64,000 nucleotides of DNA from Guadua angustifolia (GCA_036346375.1 CM070515.1:17196423-17260422), one strand, 5' to 3'; positions 24,701 to 35,847 are shown, counted from the stretch's first letter. Notes: generated from the letters alone by a model not told the origin. Numbers and translations are program-made.

Positions 24701-25917
24701 GTTCCTGTTTTCCAGGAGACGGATGTCCCAGATGAAACAATAGATGCTTCTGTGTCATTACCTCTTGTGTCAGGGCATTCTGGTCCGGCTAGCAAGAGAG
24801 AAAATGTTATTACCAAATCAGTAGAGAAGGTTAAGGAGACTACCACGGTATGTTCTTTTAAATTTAATTGGTCCCATTGCAGTAAGAAAAGCATGTCTAG
24901 GTTAATATCACAAATGTCTATTCCTTTTCCAGCTTTTGTTTCTGTTCATGACATAATAATGATGCTTGAAGTCATTCAAAGTGCGTTAATATTTCTATGG
25001 TGATATATTTTCATAATAGTATTTGTTGAGTAGTATCATTGTGAATTATTTTGTTAGGTGACCTAAATAATCTAATTAGTTAGTAAGAAGCACCTGAGTT
25101 GATCGCAATATTTAATTGCTTCCATTAAATTATTTAAAAAGGTTAAAATGCAGGCCTACAACTTATTTTATTTATCTGTTTTTCCTGCAGACTGTGTTGC
25201 AAGGGACACAACTCTTAGCAATTGATACAGGAGCTGCTATGGGCTTGATAAAAAGAACTCTTATTGGGGATGAACTAACTCAGAAGGAAAAGCATGCTCT
25301 TCAAAGAACCCTGACAGATTTGGCATCTGTTGTCCCTATAGGAATACTAATGCTTCTGCCAGTGAGTCTTTCTTGTACTTGGTTTTCCATCTACTGAACA
25401 AGGCTCTCTGGGTCTACATTATTGTTTGATTCAATTTGGGTAGTGTAATCCTGTTATTCTCTTTATGTCATCCACATTGACTGTAAGATAACCCATTCTC
25501 GTTTACTGTCCAAATTACAATGGTCGAGGATTTTGCTCTATGCTCCAAAAGTAAAATCAATTGTATTTCTTAGCTCGTGAACTTATTATTCAGTGCAAAT
25601 ATCACCATCATCATAGTAATGTAAACAAGTGCCTTTGTTCCCAGGTTACTGCTGTGGGGCATGCTGCTATTTTAGCTTTCATACAGAGATATGTGCCTTC
25701 CATGGTTTGTAACTTTTTTGTGACCCCTCGTTACCCCATTGTAGCAATATGTGAGCGTCATTGTGTATTTGATATTGTGTAGATCCCATCCACGTATGCC
25801 CCCGAGAGGTTAGATCTTCTCAGGCAGCTTGAAAAAGTGAAGGAAATGGAAGTTGCTGAAGACAGCAGCGAAGAAATGGCAGAGGCCAGTAGTTCGAGAG
25901 GTGACCAAGGGAAATAA
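6726..25917 (+). CDS. LETM1-like membrane protein, organelle-targeted (predicted)
   Basis: Eighteen exons: 6726-6808, 7416-7914, 9562-9653, 10508-10672, 10768-11155, 11241-11359, 11490-11562, 11647-11858, 11956-12000, 12153-12234, 22871-23059, 23715-23818, 23925-24012, 24331-24462, 24716-24847, 25191-25361, 25645-25704, 25783-25917. All joins are GT-AG and in frame; 2769 nt, 922 aa. The N-terminus is basic and Ala-rich, consistent with an organelle transit peptide. Residues 587-649 are Glu/Lys/Leu-rich and probably coiled coil. Residues about 802-910 match the LETM1 membrane region: LTQKEKHALQRTLTDLASVV, a hydrophobic segment (PIGILMLLPVTAVGHAAILA), then YVPSMIPSTYAPERLDLLRQ. It resembles the plant family annotated LETM1-like (for example At5g06220). 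LETM1 proteins act in inner-membrane K+/H+ or Ca2+ homeostasis; that this relative does so is inference. No EF-hand is seen. Intron 10 is 10.6 kb and filled with nested transposons, yet the frame is unbroken. Confidence 0.9.
8280..9340. mobile_element. 1.06 kb TIR element in intron 2, hAT-like or unclassified
   Basis: The ends are imperfect inverted repeats: TAGTTATCAAGGCG at the left and, read from the right, TAGTTGTCACGGCG (11 of 14 match). Next to both ends are short palindromic GCCTAGGC-type motifs. The left half is GC-rich and repeats GGCGT and CGAGGC words; the open frames there look compositional. A TAG-type microsatellite lies near 8806-8845. I found no clean target-site duplication, so the superfamily is uncertain. 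Confidence 0.6.
8850..9075. mobile_element. PIF/Harbinger-like MITE nested in the intron-2 element
   Basis: Ends GGGGGTGTTTGGGA and, read from the right, GGCCTGTTTGGGA, flanked by TTA at 8847-8849 and 9076-9078. It is 226 bp and AT-rich inside a GC-rich host element, so it arrived later. Confidence 0.65.
13444..13908 (-). repeat. 3' LTR (element sense) of the Gypsy-like element
   Basis: 465 bp, TG...CA ends, highly similar to 21595-22069 with scattered substitutions and small indels. Positions 13909-13921 are the purine tract when read on the minus strand. Confidence 0.88.
14531..14646 (+). repeat. Short 5' LTR of the nested Copia, with adjacent PBS
   Basis: A 116-bp segment from TGTTAAAG to GATAACA directly before the initiator-tRNA-type primer site at 14647. 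No second copy is present in the window, so the left boundary rests on the TG start and the PBS position. Confidence 0.55.
15463..19954 (+). pseudogene. Decayed Copia gag-pol of the nested element
   Basis: In order: a gag start with FDGTNFREWSTIS near 15470; gag C-terminus CDRCGLHRDH and FLRRLRPEFEQLRAQLLSRS (15910-16030); a zinc knuckle CNYCKKTGHTIEQC (about 16217); protease DSGASFHMT with an intact active site (about 16462); WHHRLGH pre-integrase (about 16890); integrase FIDDFSRYTWIYLL (17638 on); reverse transcriptase WVYKIKTRSDGSIERYKARL, QLDVKNAFLHGELREEVYMH, LYGLKQAPRAWFERF and YMDD (18800-19260); then GSLVYLGITRPDISYVVHIL and a frame-shifted RNase H. Several frameshifts, an insertion at 17114-17622 and the missing C-terminus make it non-functional. 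Confidence 0.88.
17114..17622. mobile_element. hAT-type non-autonomous element inside the Copia integrase
   Basis: A 509-bp AT-rich insertion flanked by an 8-bp duplication ATCGTTAC (17106-17113 and 17623-17630). Removing it and one duplicate rejoins the integrase reading GHRYYVIFIDDF. The right end, read inward, is CAGTGTTCGCCTAAACG; the left end matches it at about 13 of 17 positions. Both ends are packed with GTTTAGGCG and CGCTTAAAC-like subterminal words. It encodes nothing. Confidence 0.85.
20060..20600. repeat. Degenerate 42-bp tandem repeat
   Basis: A GC-rich unit of about 42 bp is repeated with variation; its core is GTGGCTCGTGGCCATGCCGA followed by AGTTGGCGCT. The clearest copies lie at about 20230-20400. 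Because 42 is a multiple of three, the array is open on both strands; the minus strand gives a 14-residue repeat of the form APTSARPRATLAPR. It sits directly downstream (minus sense) of the gag fragment. Confidence 0.75.
20575..21000 (-). pseudogene. Gypsy-like gag fragment
   Basis: The minus strand encodes a capsid-type stretch ending ISDAIVIAAFQKGVSDANLV and then RRPPTTVKKIFALADRCA. This matches the region of plant Gypsy gag where a short hydrophobic helix precedes 'tv.elf.lAd..a'. The usual zinc knuckle and pol that should follow are absent; a GC-rich repeat array takes their place. This supports minus orientation of the host element. Confidence 0.65.
21581..21593 (-). other. Primer-binding site of the Gypsy-like element
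   Basis: Minus strand reads TTGGCGCCCGGTA immediately inside the LTR, the form seen in many plant Gypsy elements primed by a tRNA 3' end. Confidence 0.7.
21595..22069 (-). repeat. 5' LTR (element sense) of the Gypsy-like element
   Basis: 475 bp copy of 13444-13908. Its terminal TGTCGAGG is mutated to CGCCGAGG at the internal edge. It ends CTCCACA directly before the GGATC duplication. Read on the minus strand, AACCTGTATAA near 21680 is a likely LTR TATA region. Confidence 0.85.
22686..22750. repeat. Short relic resembling the intron-2 TIR element end
   Basis: GGTTATCATGGCGACAAG followed by GAGGCGAGGC words resembles the GTTATCAAGGCG terminus of the element at 8280. No partner end is seen, so this is a fragment at best. 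Confidence 0.3.
23597..23623. repeat. (CCCCA)n microsatellite in intron 11
   Basis: About five tandem copies of CCCCA in the intron between exons 11 and 12 of the LETM1-like gene. Confidence 0.9.
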
Positions 25918-26762
25918 GCTAACCATATTCAGGTGGACACGAGTATACTTCTGATTGGCTACTGTATAGTGTAAGTAACTGTTTGACTGCTACACATATG
26001 GTTCTGCATTTCATTGTTTCCTTGTTTTCAACAATTGCTTACATTCATGTTACCTTTATACTGGAACTGCTCAACTTAGTCTACTAGAGTACATGAATTT
26101 TACAAAGAACTACTTGAATCGGTCCTTGTCTTAGGTCACTTCTAGCCAAGAAATGTTCAATTGGGCGCTTCCAGAAGCTCTTCTTACGTAGCTTTTTGGC
26201 CTGTACTTATGTCGCAGTGATCTTCTGAATCATTTTTTTTTCAATCCTTCTGTAGTGTTTTGAAACAGGACAGAGGAGGGGTTTCTGGTTTCTTCTCATT
26301 TATAAAATATTCTTTCAATGGCGTGCTGATGGAAACGGAACTACAAAGGTTACACTGGAAGTAACCAAGCATTGTGTGGTGTACGTTGAAGGAAGGTCCT
26401 TCCTGAAGTTGCACTTCTGTAGATTGTGCCCATACTTCATAGCATACAAGGGTGCTGTGTGCCCATTCAAGATAGAGGATGAATGTCCAAGTTCCTCTTG
26501 GATAATGTCTGTAGGGTAGAGATTTTGACAGAGGATTGTATATCTAGCTGAGACGTTTTGTATCACCCGTTCTCATGTAACCCCCTCAGTTCTTTTTCTT
26601 TTTTTCGCGGAAAACTCTTCACCCGTAAATCTGTACCCTAATGAGCTCAAGGTTTAAAGCCTTCACAAATCACAAGCTTAATCATAAGCCCAGGTCAGTT
26701 GTGATATCCAATAAAGTTCACCGGCCATCTTATGTCAGTTTAAGCGGATCAGCAGCAATAGC
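25918..26762. other. 3' flank of the LETM1-like gene
   Basis: This stretch follows the stop codon at 25915-25917 and ends at the large hAT insertion. Some of it is probably 3' UTR. I see no canonical AATAAA close to the stop and no recognisable second gene; the minus-strand open frame at 26315-26566 has no family features. Confidence 0.5.
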
Positions 26763-26770
26763 ATGGGGAG

Positions 26771-29700
26771 CAAGGTTTACGAGACCGTTTCGAGACCGGT
26801 TTTCGCAACCCGGTGGTTTTGGTTTTCGCGAAAAACTACGTGAAAACCGTAAAAAATCAAACGGTTTACAAATTCAAACTAGTTTAAATCCTGGTCAAAT
26901 CTAAGCGAGAAAATCACGGTTTTTGACAAAAAAACTACTCGGTTTTTGCGAAAAACCGCTCAAATTGAAACCTCTCGGTTTGGGAGAAAAACCGAGCGGT
27001 TTTGGCGAAAAACGAGGAGAAAACCGTCAAAACCGTGAAAATGGAGGAAAATCACAAAAATAGGGAAAAATGCAAAAAAAATCTTGTAAAATTTGTAAAA
27101 ATACTGGGAAGGCTAAATTTTAGGAAAAATGTAATAAGTATATAAATAAGTATGTGAATACATGAAAAAATTCCAGAATGATCTCTCCTAAATTTGGAAA
27201 AAATTCGACATGACCTTTGCTATATTTTAGACATTTGAAAGTTGTAAATTAGGCATTTCACAATAATATGTCAATAAATAATCTTTCATTACAATATTAC
27301 AATCACACAAGTGCAAAAATACATATTTACATAACCACGTAGCAAAATCATGCACAATTTCATTACCATTCAATTGTCAACACTATTTACGTTATAATAC
27401 CTTTCAATTAAAGTTGTGAAGTAAGCATAGACAATTAGGCATAGTTTCGTCATTGTTGTATTGTCGTAAAAATACTATGTTCGACCTACATGAACAGAAT
27501 GTCAATATAAAATTTCACTTGCAATGAAATCGAACATACAATTGAAACAAAATTTCGGCATGACCTTTGCTATTTTTAGACATTCTAAAGGTTTAAAATA
27601 GATATTTAAGCTTTAGCAATAATTTGTAAACAAATAACCTTTCACTTCAATAACAACCACATATCAATTTAATAAGTGCAAAAAATAGGCATTGAAATAT
27701 CAATACCATTTACATTTACATACCTTTCATTTGATGTTGTAAGGTCGGCACATTTTCATCCCCGTTCTCACAAATGCCATGTTGGAGCTGTATAGACGCT
27801 ATATTAGTATAATATCAAGTTGCAATGAAATGAAATATGCAAATGAAACATTACATTCAGGGCTACAACTAGTATTGTTGCGTGAACACTTGGTTGGCCG
27901 CGTTGTATTCCTCAGTGAACATCAAGGCCAATCCTTGTATAGCTAGCAACTCTGCCTTGTAATTGTGCCAGCTTTGCCCCGTCTATATACTTGTCGTTTG
28001 CCATTGTTGATACAATATGGCATAAAACTCAGGGTCGTGCCACTCATAGACCCATTGCGTGGGAAGTTGTGTATGAGCATCAGGGATGGTGTAGTCGCTG
28101 CTATATGAGATATAGCCCCCTTGCGTCTCAGCAACGCCATAGGAACTATAGCTGTCCTGTGGTGCGCAGCTATCCTGTAGTGCTTGTGTGGCCTTTCCTT
28201 TTCCTTCCCTTAACAGTTGTCCTCTGTGATTGAGAAGCACCATGATCTCTATCTTGTGTCGCATGAGTGAACTGCGACTCCTTGTAAATTCGATGGGCTA
28301 AGGCTGTTCTGATTGGTGCGTGGTAGGTCTAGGGGTATTTTTATCGCCACCACCATCGGTGTCTGTCTTGGAGCTGCTATCATTGAACTCTTGGTATGTT
28401 GGGCTCCAACAATCCCCCTCCTCAATAGAGTCATCACTCCTTACATAACGGGTTTCACCTACAAAGGATGCTTTTCTTTTTGTTGTATCCCTTCTCGGGA
28501 TTGATTGGTGCTTCCTCTTCCCTGTATGAGTGTCCCCGACTGTCTTTTCTGCCCATTCGGAGATGGTTACAGCTCCGTGTCCTTTCTTAGCTCAGTAGGA
28601 TGAACCGGATCTGTGATAAGCTGTGATGGAAGAGGGGTATCACTCTCTGTATCCTCCTCATCAAGTAATGGTTCACCGTTGGATCTTCCTTTCTCCATCC
28701 ACTATCGGATCGGGTTTATATCGTCGCATATTGTTAGCTCTATAGCCGCTGGAATGAATCATCTTCATCTGAACGCTTTTGAATTTCTGCAGCTTGAATT
28801 CGAAGACGAAGGTTCTAGTTGACGTACACCAGCTTATGTAGCTTCTTGTATGATAGGCGATTGCGGATTTTTGTGTGGATGAATGCAAATGTACTCCAGT
28901 TGCGCTCACAACCGCTAGAAGACCCGCATTGCGACATGAGGCGTACGGCAAACCGCTAAAGGTTGGGTGTGTCCGATCCGAACACATCCCACCAATGTGC
29001 TACAAATTAACGAATAAAATAGTTAGTACTGACGAGATTACCATTATATTTGAGACAGTGCAAGAAAAATACTAGTGGATGTTTTGCCATCTAGTGCAAT
29101 CTTTGCAGCTAGAGGTGTACAACTGCAATATAATATGTTGCAGGAAAGAATATATTACCGGCATTCATATAAGTGTCGCGCGCTAAGTCGTCCATTCGTC
29201 GGTCCACCACATCCATGTACATGTCTCTTATTGATGGAGACTCATGAAACAAACTATCATACTCCTGCCGTACTATGGTATACCATAGGATTGTCTCGCT
29301 CAATGTAGGCACTCTATCTTAATCGACGAATCGCAATAAGGCGTAGAACGGCTCCACCGACTTCACAACAGATCAAAGATTATCCCACCATTCCAAGCTT
29401 AAGAGGCAGCCATACACATACCTTCCCTCGATAGTATCAAGAAAGCGAGAGTGTAGAAATTCTTCGGCAACCATCCATTGCATGAACTTGTCCTTGCGAC
29501 GAAAGAAACTGTCCAAGAACATATAGTTAGTGCCGAACCGTGTTGTATTCCACTTGACCAACTTGCCTCCAATATACTTTTTCATCATAGCATGTATCTT
29601 GGAACGGTTGTATATCCATCGAGAAATTTTTCTTGCACTCTCGATGGCCGTGGTGTGATCTGGGAACTCTCCAATCTCCTTCAGTATCAAATTAATAGTG

Positions 29701-32112
29701 TGGGCCACACAAGGTTGTCACACTATGTTGCGGTGTTGCCGTGTGATGAGTTTGCACGCCTTCTTGTAGTTACACTATTATCCATCACAATCTGCACCAT
29801 ATTTCTCGAACGCACCTCATTGACTACAGAATCTATTTCCTGCTTGACCAAACAAAACAAAATACGATAGTTACATTGTGAGTACGTTAATTCAACTTCA
29901 GAAGAGTACAAACAAAACCAGTTACATTTCTCAAGTACGAGGCATCTTGGGAGACACCGGTGGCATCAACGGATTTGTGGAAGAACATTGTGCCATTACA
30001 GTAAATCATGAAGTTTATTATACTCATGCGTGTTGGCCCTGTCCAAGAATCACACATGATTGTTACTTCGTACGTAGGCCATTCCTTCATAAATTTTGCG
30101 AAGCTTTTCTTAATTTCTGCTTCGTTAGCATCTAAATATTTTTCATTTATGTCTTGTCCACTCGGGGATGGGATATCCTCGCCTGCAAATTGAACATAAA
30201 TGTTAGCTATGAATCGCCGTACAACTAGGCGAGTATTTGAAATCTCACTTACCGTATTTTTGTGTTTCCCATATGGCGCTAATAAAATATGGACTATTTG
30301 CTTTCCGCCCTGGGATACCAGCAGACATAAACCATCTGGCCACCCGCCATAGACTACATCCTTCCCACTCTTCTCCTTCTATGTCCACGGATGGGTGTCA
30401 GTCCTTGGTTGTACCGGGGCACGGGCTGAACTAATGTTGCAATCTCCCACCGCCGGCAGTCTTTCTCGACCCAACGAACTGCAAAACAACCTAGACAACA
30501 GACCGTGATCATCTCCAGCTCCCCTTGAGGAGCCATTGCCACCACCGTGCTCGTACCTCTCGCCTGCCCGGCTTCTAAATTCTGCCTCCGCTCTGGAGGC
30601 AGCCATGGCATGCTGCAGTTGGGCCTCCTCATCAGCATCACTCGTGTACTACGAGTATACACTTTGCCTCGGTGGTGAATCTCCAGCTGCTGCTGCTTCT
30701 TTTCTCATCATCTCATCTCTCCTTTCCTTTCTCTTATCCTTCGTCTTGTCTAACTTACGCTGAAAGTACTCGCGAACGTTCGCTGTAACTTTATTACAAT
30801 AGACGACACCCGTACCACGTCCTGCCAAGTGCTACTTGAATCGGGTCGCACCGTCTCCTTTCTTCTCTTTGAGAGTACTTGCATCGAAATCTGGCACCCA
30901 CCTTCTCGCCGTGCTCCCACACCATGTCGATATCTGCCATCTGTTAAAACAACACAACAAAACTAAGCATACATACTTTCAATATTCTGAAGTCAATATT
31001 GTTAGTTCACATACTCGAAGTCTTGAATACCTCACAATCACTTGACGAAGCAAGTTCATTCTAGTAAAATAAAATTGATATAAACTATCAATTACTGCCT
31101 TCTTATCTATATATAAATTACAAAATAATCTTAATACCACAATGCTTCTAACTTTGAGCTGTTGTTCGGCTTTAAGAACTGCTACTCAAATCTTTTCCAT
31201 AGAGGCAAATGGAATCATAAAATAGTTGCTAACATCATACAAGTGGTTCACTCATACATTCATTGCAATTACAGACCAACCATGCATATCTACCTCAACA
31301 ATCAACATACTACAATCTGAACAAATCTCAACAAATATGAACAAATCAACATACTACTTAGCTCATTCATACAAATCAACATACTAATATTGTGAACTTA
31401 TGATCTTAGACAAGAAACATGGCTATCTATCGATCTTAGCCAACTTACACACGATTTAAAAGCTTCACAAACTTGTCTACTACTACCAATCGGTTTGCGG
31501 ACAAAATCAAATGAAAAATCGACATTAATCCACGAGAAACGCACCTCAATCCTCGAATTTCGTCGCTACCGTCGGTTTTCGCCGCTACAACGAGAAACCG
31601 AGAAAACCGCTCGGTTTACCGCCAAAACCGAGCGAAAAATGGGCTTTCGCCGGCGGTTTGTCGGAGTTGCTCGGTGGCGATGCAGGAAGGTTGGGCGTCG
31701 GGTGGGGAAAGTTGACACTCAATGATTGAGTTTGGAGGGGCAGCAACGAGTTTGCACATTTTAAGCAAAGCAAAGGTGGCGGCGTGTGCCTTGCTGGGCT
31801 AGGTGGGCTGGCCGCCAGGCGTTGCGGCCCATAACACGTTTGGCTGGCCACCTTTTTCTTTTCTTTTTTTTTCTATTTTCAACATTTGTAATGCCTCTAA
31901 AACATCTCCAAACATCATTTTTTTTCGAAAAAATTTTGTACCATAGGTAACATACGAATTAATTTTAGAAATTTTTTGAATAAATTTTTTCAAAATTTTT
32001 GAATTTGGATTTGAATTGAGGCTGTAAATCGCTCGGTTTGCATTATCGAACCGGTACGGTACCGGTGGTTTTTGCGGTAACCGAGCGGTTTACCACGAAA
32101 ACGTTAACCCTG
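26771..32112 (-). mobile_element. Large hAT transposon with decayed transposase
   Basis: A 5342-bp element flanked by the 8-bp duplication ATGGGGAG (26763-26770 and 32113-32120). Its ends are CAAGGTTTACGAG at the left and, read inward, CAGGGTTAACGTTTTCG at the right. Both subterminal zones (about 26790-27060 and 31550-32100) carry many copies of CGGTTTTCGCG-like words, as expected for transposase-binding repeats. The minus strand encodes a hAT transposase in pieces, listed separately. Confidence 0.92.
27950..30940 (-). pseudogene. hAT transposase pseudogene (BED finger, DUF659, dimerisation)
   Basis: Minus strand, from an ATG at 30940: a BED zinc-finger start MVWEHGEKVGARFRCKY, a frame change, then GDGATRFK, an in-frame TAG, and HLAGRGTGVVYCNKVTA. 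DUF659 lies at about 30090-29890 (TIMCDSWTGPTRMSIINFM). The catalytic-region helix AHTINLILKEIGEFPDH is at about 29705 and KLVKWNTTRFGTNYMFLDSF near 29560. The C-terminal dimerisation domain is at about 28915-28750 (CERNWSTFAFIHTKIRNRLS, then another in-frame TAG, then LRLRIQAAEIQKRSDEDDSF). A Tyr/Gln-rich tail follows near 28150-28000. The two stops and the frameshift show it is dead; some gaps may be introns. It could once have mobilised the smaller hAT copies, which is inference. Confidence 0.85.
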
Positions 32113-32120
32113 ATGGGGAG

Positions 32121-32994
32121 GGATGCTGGTTGCTAGCAGTTTGACAGGCGCTATTGGAAATCTAGCATGACTTTGCTCTAAAATCTACACCACTCAGTTG
32201 TCTTTCATTCTCATCTCATTACCCTGTAAATACGCCTCTGAATTGTGATGTGCTGCAGTAGTCTTCGGTCTTCGGATGCTTTGACGCGTTAGTGCGTTCA
32301 CTATTCCAAGTCGCTAGACCCTGTAGATACGCCTCTGAATAATCATGTGGAGGCATCATAGAACGTGTCCTACACTATGCTGTTCCAGTCAATATTTTAG
32401 CCGTCTGATTAATACCCCTACTTTTCCATCTACTCTTTTGTCTGTCATGGAAGTGAATGCAACTCTTCAGCATTCTTTTCAGAGAAATTTACAAGCGCAC
32501 TGCGAGTCTGCCACCTTTGTTTGACGTGCGCAGAAGCAGGCCGTGAAGTGTGGTGACCGCTGAGCTAGGCAGCTAGCTAGCATCTTCCTCTGTGTTTAAT
32601 CCCAATGTTGGAATGCTACGTTGTTAATTTATTTACGTCTAATTCTAATCAGTAATCCCATCATTATGCTTGTATTACCAATCCCAGATCGATCGGAACC
32701 TACTTCTGAAAGGAATTGGCGTGACAAGGTAAACTTGGTCTTCCAGCCAAAGTCCCACAAGCTTAAAAAGAACAAACAGAAGATGAAGGAAGGTTAGTAC
32801 ACTCCTACTCACTCCTACACGCCCATTTCCCACCAAATTGTCTGCACTCTGCAGTCTGCACCACAGTTCATTTTTTTCTCCTAATTTCTTGAGATCGTCT
32901 TCCCCACAAGTCTAGAACTCGTACAGATAATGCTCGGTTGATTGTTGGTGACGACCTTTCTGGAGAGAGCAAACGAGGGAATGCGACAGGGTAA
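32121..32994. other. Unassigned DNA between two hAT elements
   Basis: No coding similarity found. It is ordinary mixed-composition intergenic sequence. The two hAT insertions on either side are less than 1 kb apart. Confidence 0.5.
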
Positions 32995-33002
32995 CCTTCA
33001 GC

Positions 33003-34260
33003 CAGGGATAAACTTTTGTTTGAAGAAAAATTTCGCCAACCTCCGAAATCCGAAATTTCGTCCGAAATTTCGGTTTTTCGGCCGGAGGACATTCAAAATT
33101 TAAATTTCAAATCCGGTTTGATTTCCACCGAAATTTCCGAAATTTCGCCGAAAATACCCGAAATTTCGCCGAAATTTCCCGAAATTTCGGTCAAAATGAA
33201 CTGACTGAAAATTGGTTCAAACGATGTCAAAAAATTTTAAAATTTTTTTGTAGGTTTCTGACACATTATAGATGTTCTCATAAAATTTTTAGATGATTAT
33301 CAGTTCTGTGTATTTTTAAAAAATTCAAACATTGGTACTGTCCCGATGAAACGTTGATTGGCAAGTTTGAACCGGATGAAAAATAGTACAAACGATGTTA
33401 GACAATTTTGAAATTTTTTTTGGAGATTCCTGACATACTTATGATATTTATATAAAAATTTTAGATGATGATAAAATGTGAGGAATTTTTAAAAATTCAA
33501 AAACAGAGAGAGTTGAAAACTAGTACTTTGAATGTTAGAATTTTTATAAATTCCTGGAGAAATATTTTGAGACAAAAATTTTACATAATAATCCTTAGCT
33601 CAAATGAATTTGAAAAACAAAATTTCAAAAAGTTATAAAAATATTTGAATTGCCTGATAAATCCTTAGCTCAAATGAATTGATTTTTGAAATATAATACA
33701 ACAAATTAAGTTTAGTACTTACTGTATTCATAGATTTTATTGAGCAAACAAATAAGGTTGAAATTTTTTGAAAATTTTGTAGAATGGTACTGAGGAAGTT
33801 ATTAATCTTTCATAAAATTTTTAGATGATGATCACACTCGAGAAAATTGACAAAAATCTAACAAGTTTACTGTCCCAATTATGTCCATTCTGTTTTTGAT
33901 TTTTTAAAGATAACAAATGATGTTAGATTATTTTGAAACTTTTTTTCTATGATCCCAAACAACAAAGGATGGTACTATAATTTTTTTAGATGATCATCAG
34001 GCATATAAAATTTTTTAAAAATCTGACAGTGTTTCTGCCCAAATTTTAAAAAATCTCAAAAAATTAGTTTTTCATCAAATTTTCATGGAACAAGACTTTT
34101 TTAAGGGTTATTGGACCCATTCCGTTCAAATCTGGCCAAAAAATTTGAAAATCCGGACTCCAAAATTTTTCAAATTTTGAATTCGGCATCGATATATAAA
34201 TTCAAATTTTGGGGCCGAAAACCAAAATTTCGCCGAAAATCGGCGAAAATTTGAACCCTG
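33003..34260. mobile_element. Non-autonomous hAT-like element, 1.26 kb
   Basis: Flanked by the 8-bp duplication CCTTCAGC (32995-33002 and 34261-34268). Ends are CAGGGATAAACTTTTG and, read inward from the right, CAGGGTTCAAATTTTCG. Near the left end (33035-33195) the palindromic word CGAAATTTCG recurs many times; related CCGAAAATCGGCG words occur near the right end. The interior is very AT-rich and has no transposase frame. It shares the CAGGGTT terminus with the 5.3 kb hAT element nearby. Confidence 0.88.
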
Positions 34261-34268
34261 CCTTCAGC

Positions 34269-35613
34269 TGAGTAAATGCTGTACTTGCTATATTATTCGT
34301 GTCAAGGTGTCTAGAGTGAAGCTAGCCAGCTTGCAGGACAATCATTCTTCAATGGACAACCCACCAGTCCGACTTCACAGTATCAAGTTGATTTCATAAA
34401 TTTTCCAGCGAACTCAAGACATGATCAGATGTAAGTACAACGGAAAATGTAACCCACAAGCTAATTAAAAGCTTCATACATCGAAGTGATTCATTTTTTA
34501 ACCCTTTGGTCTTTTTTTCTAAATATGAACCCTTCCACTAAGAACTCTAAATCTAACGCCGTCTTCACCGTGGCACTCAGGTCCAAACGTGTCACGTAAG
34601 CATGCGAGTCTACCAGCTCTCCGTGTAGGATACGGCAAGACCGGCAATTGATCAATTACGAGGTGTTTTCTATCCGTGGTGGTGGTCACATCGCCAAGTC
34701 GCCGCAGATTGTGATGTGTCGAGTTGTCCAGGCGGGAGGGAGACGACTGACCAGCTGTGTCACGTAGCTCTGGACGGCTTTGCGCGTGCAGGTTGGCCGC
34801 CGGCTGCCCGGGAATCTTCCGCCCTGGGCACAACCTCTGTCTTCGTGGGTCCAGTTAACCCAGTCAGCAAGAGATGATCAGATCATCAAAGCCATCTATC
34901 AACGTGAAGAACATAAAAACGAAACTTATTGCACTATATCTATACGCTCTGCGTAAGAAACTGATGTTCCTAGCGTATTATGGACGAACGGATGATAATA
35001 TGCGCTTGTGCGACTGTACTGATTGAAACAGTCTAAATAGTAACAGATATGCTTGTATATATATGCATGTATGATGTATGATTTCCAACTCAATTTCCTA
35101 TAGGTCCACGCTGGAAATATGAAATGAACAGGCCTAAGTTGATTAAGGGTTGATGCAAAGATAATCTAACCGAGTACTAATGCAAGGCGGAGGATAAGAA
35201 TTGGTGAGCAGGGCATGCATTTCTTTGATTAGTTCAGCCAAACCAATCTTTTCCTCCGGCAGTCATCGGAGGAAGGAAACTAGTCTTAGCTGGATGATGT
35301 CATTATAATGGTTTCCTTGGGAGGATATCTGTATTCTGTATTTGAGTGTAGTCGATCTACGACAAAAATACCAACGGCTAGAGTCCGTAATTTTAGTCGC
35401 AGAAAATGCAACTTACAATAAGTCAAGAAGAACACACCAAACTATCCGCCGGTTTGAAATTTGATTATCATGACAACCATTTAAAAGTCCAAGTAATACC
35501 ACTGTTTCTCCTGTAGTTTACACTTTTTCAGAGCCTATTGTGCATAGTTGACAAAACAATACGTGCTTCAGCTGCGTGTTGGCTATAATCTACGCGGAGA
35601 AACATGCTACACG
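34269..35613. other. Intergenic DNA, no recognised gene
   Basis: A GC-richer patch at 34560-34840 is open on the minus strand for 104 codons, but the peptide is Arg/Pro-rich and shows no motif I recognise. The rest is AT-rich. No repeat boundaries identified. Confidence 0.45.
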
Positions 35614-35616
35614 TAA

Positions 35617-35844
35617 GGCCATTCTCAGTGCATAGTTTCATTTTCCAGTTTTTAAGAGTGTCATATCAGTTTTTGTCTAGGTAATCGTGTATCTCAAGTT
35701 TCATCTAGATGAAACTCTCTCACCTCCTATGAAATCCTCTCTATCTCCCTCTTCATAATTATCTTACCATGTCACCAAATATAATAATATGTCATGTCAC
35801 TTAATGAGAATGAAACTCAGTTGAAACTCTCACTGAGAATGACC
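35617..35844. mobile_element. Tourist-like MITE, inverted relative of the 655-871 copy
   Basis: 228 bp with ends GGCCATTCTCAGTG and, read inward from the right, GGTCATTCTCAGTG, flanked by TAA at 35614-35616 and 35845-35847. Its reverse complement aligns along its length with 655-871, including the shared interior GTGACATGG and GATAATTATGAAGAG-like words. Confidence 0.75.
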
Positions 35845-35847
35845 TAA

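Noticed and set aside
34519..34833. Minus-strand frame of 104 codons
   Set aside because: No recognisable motif, no neighbouring exons or splice pattern, and no promoter-like context.
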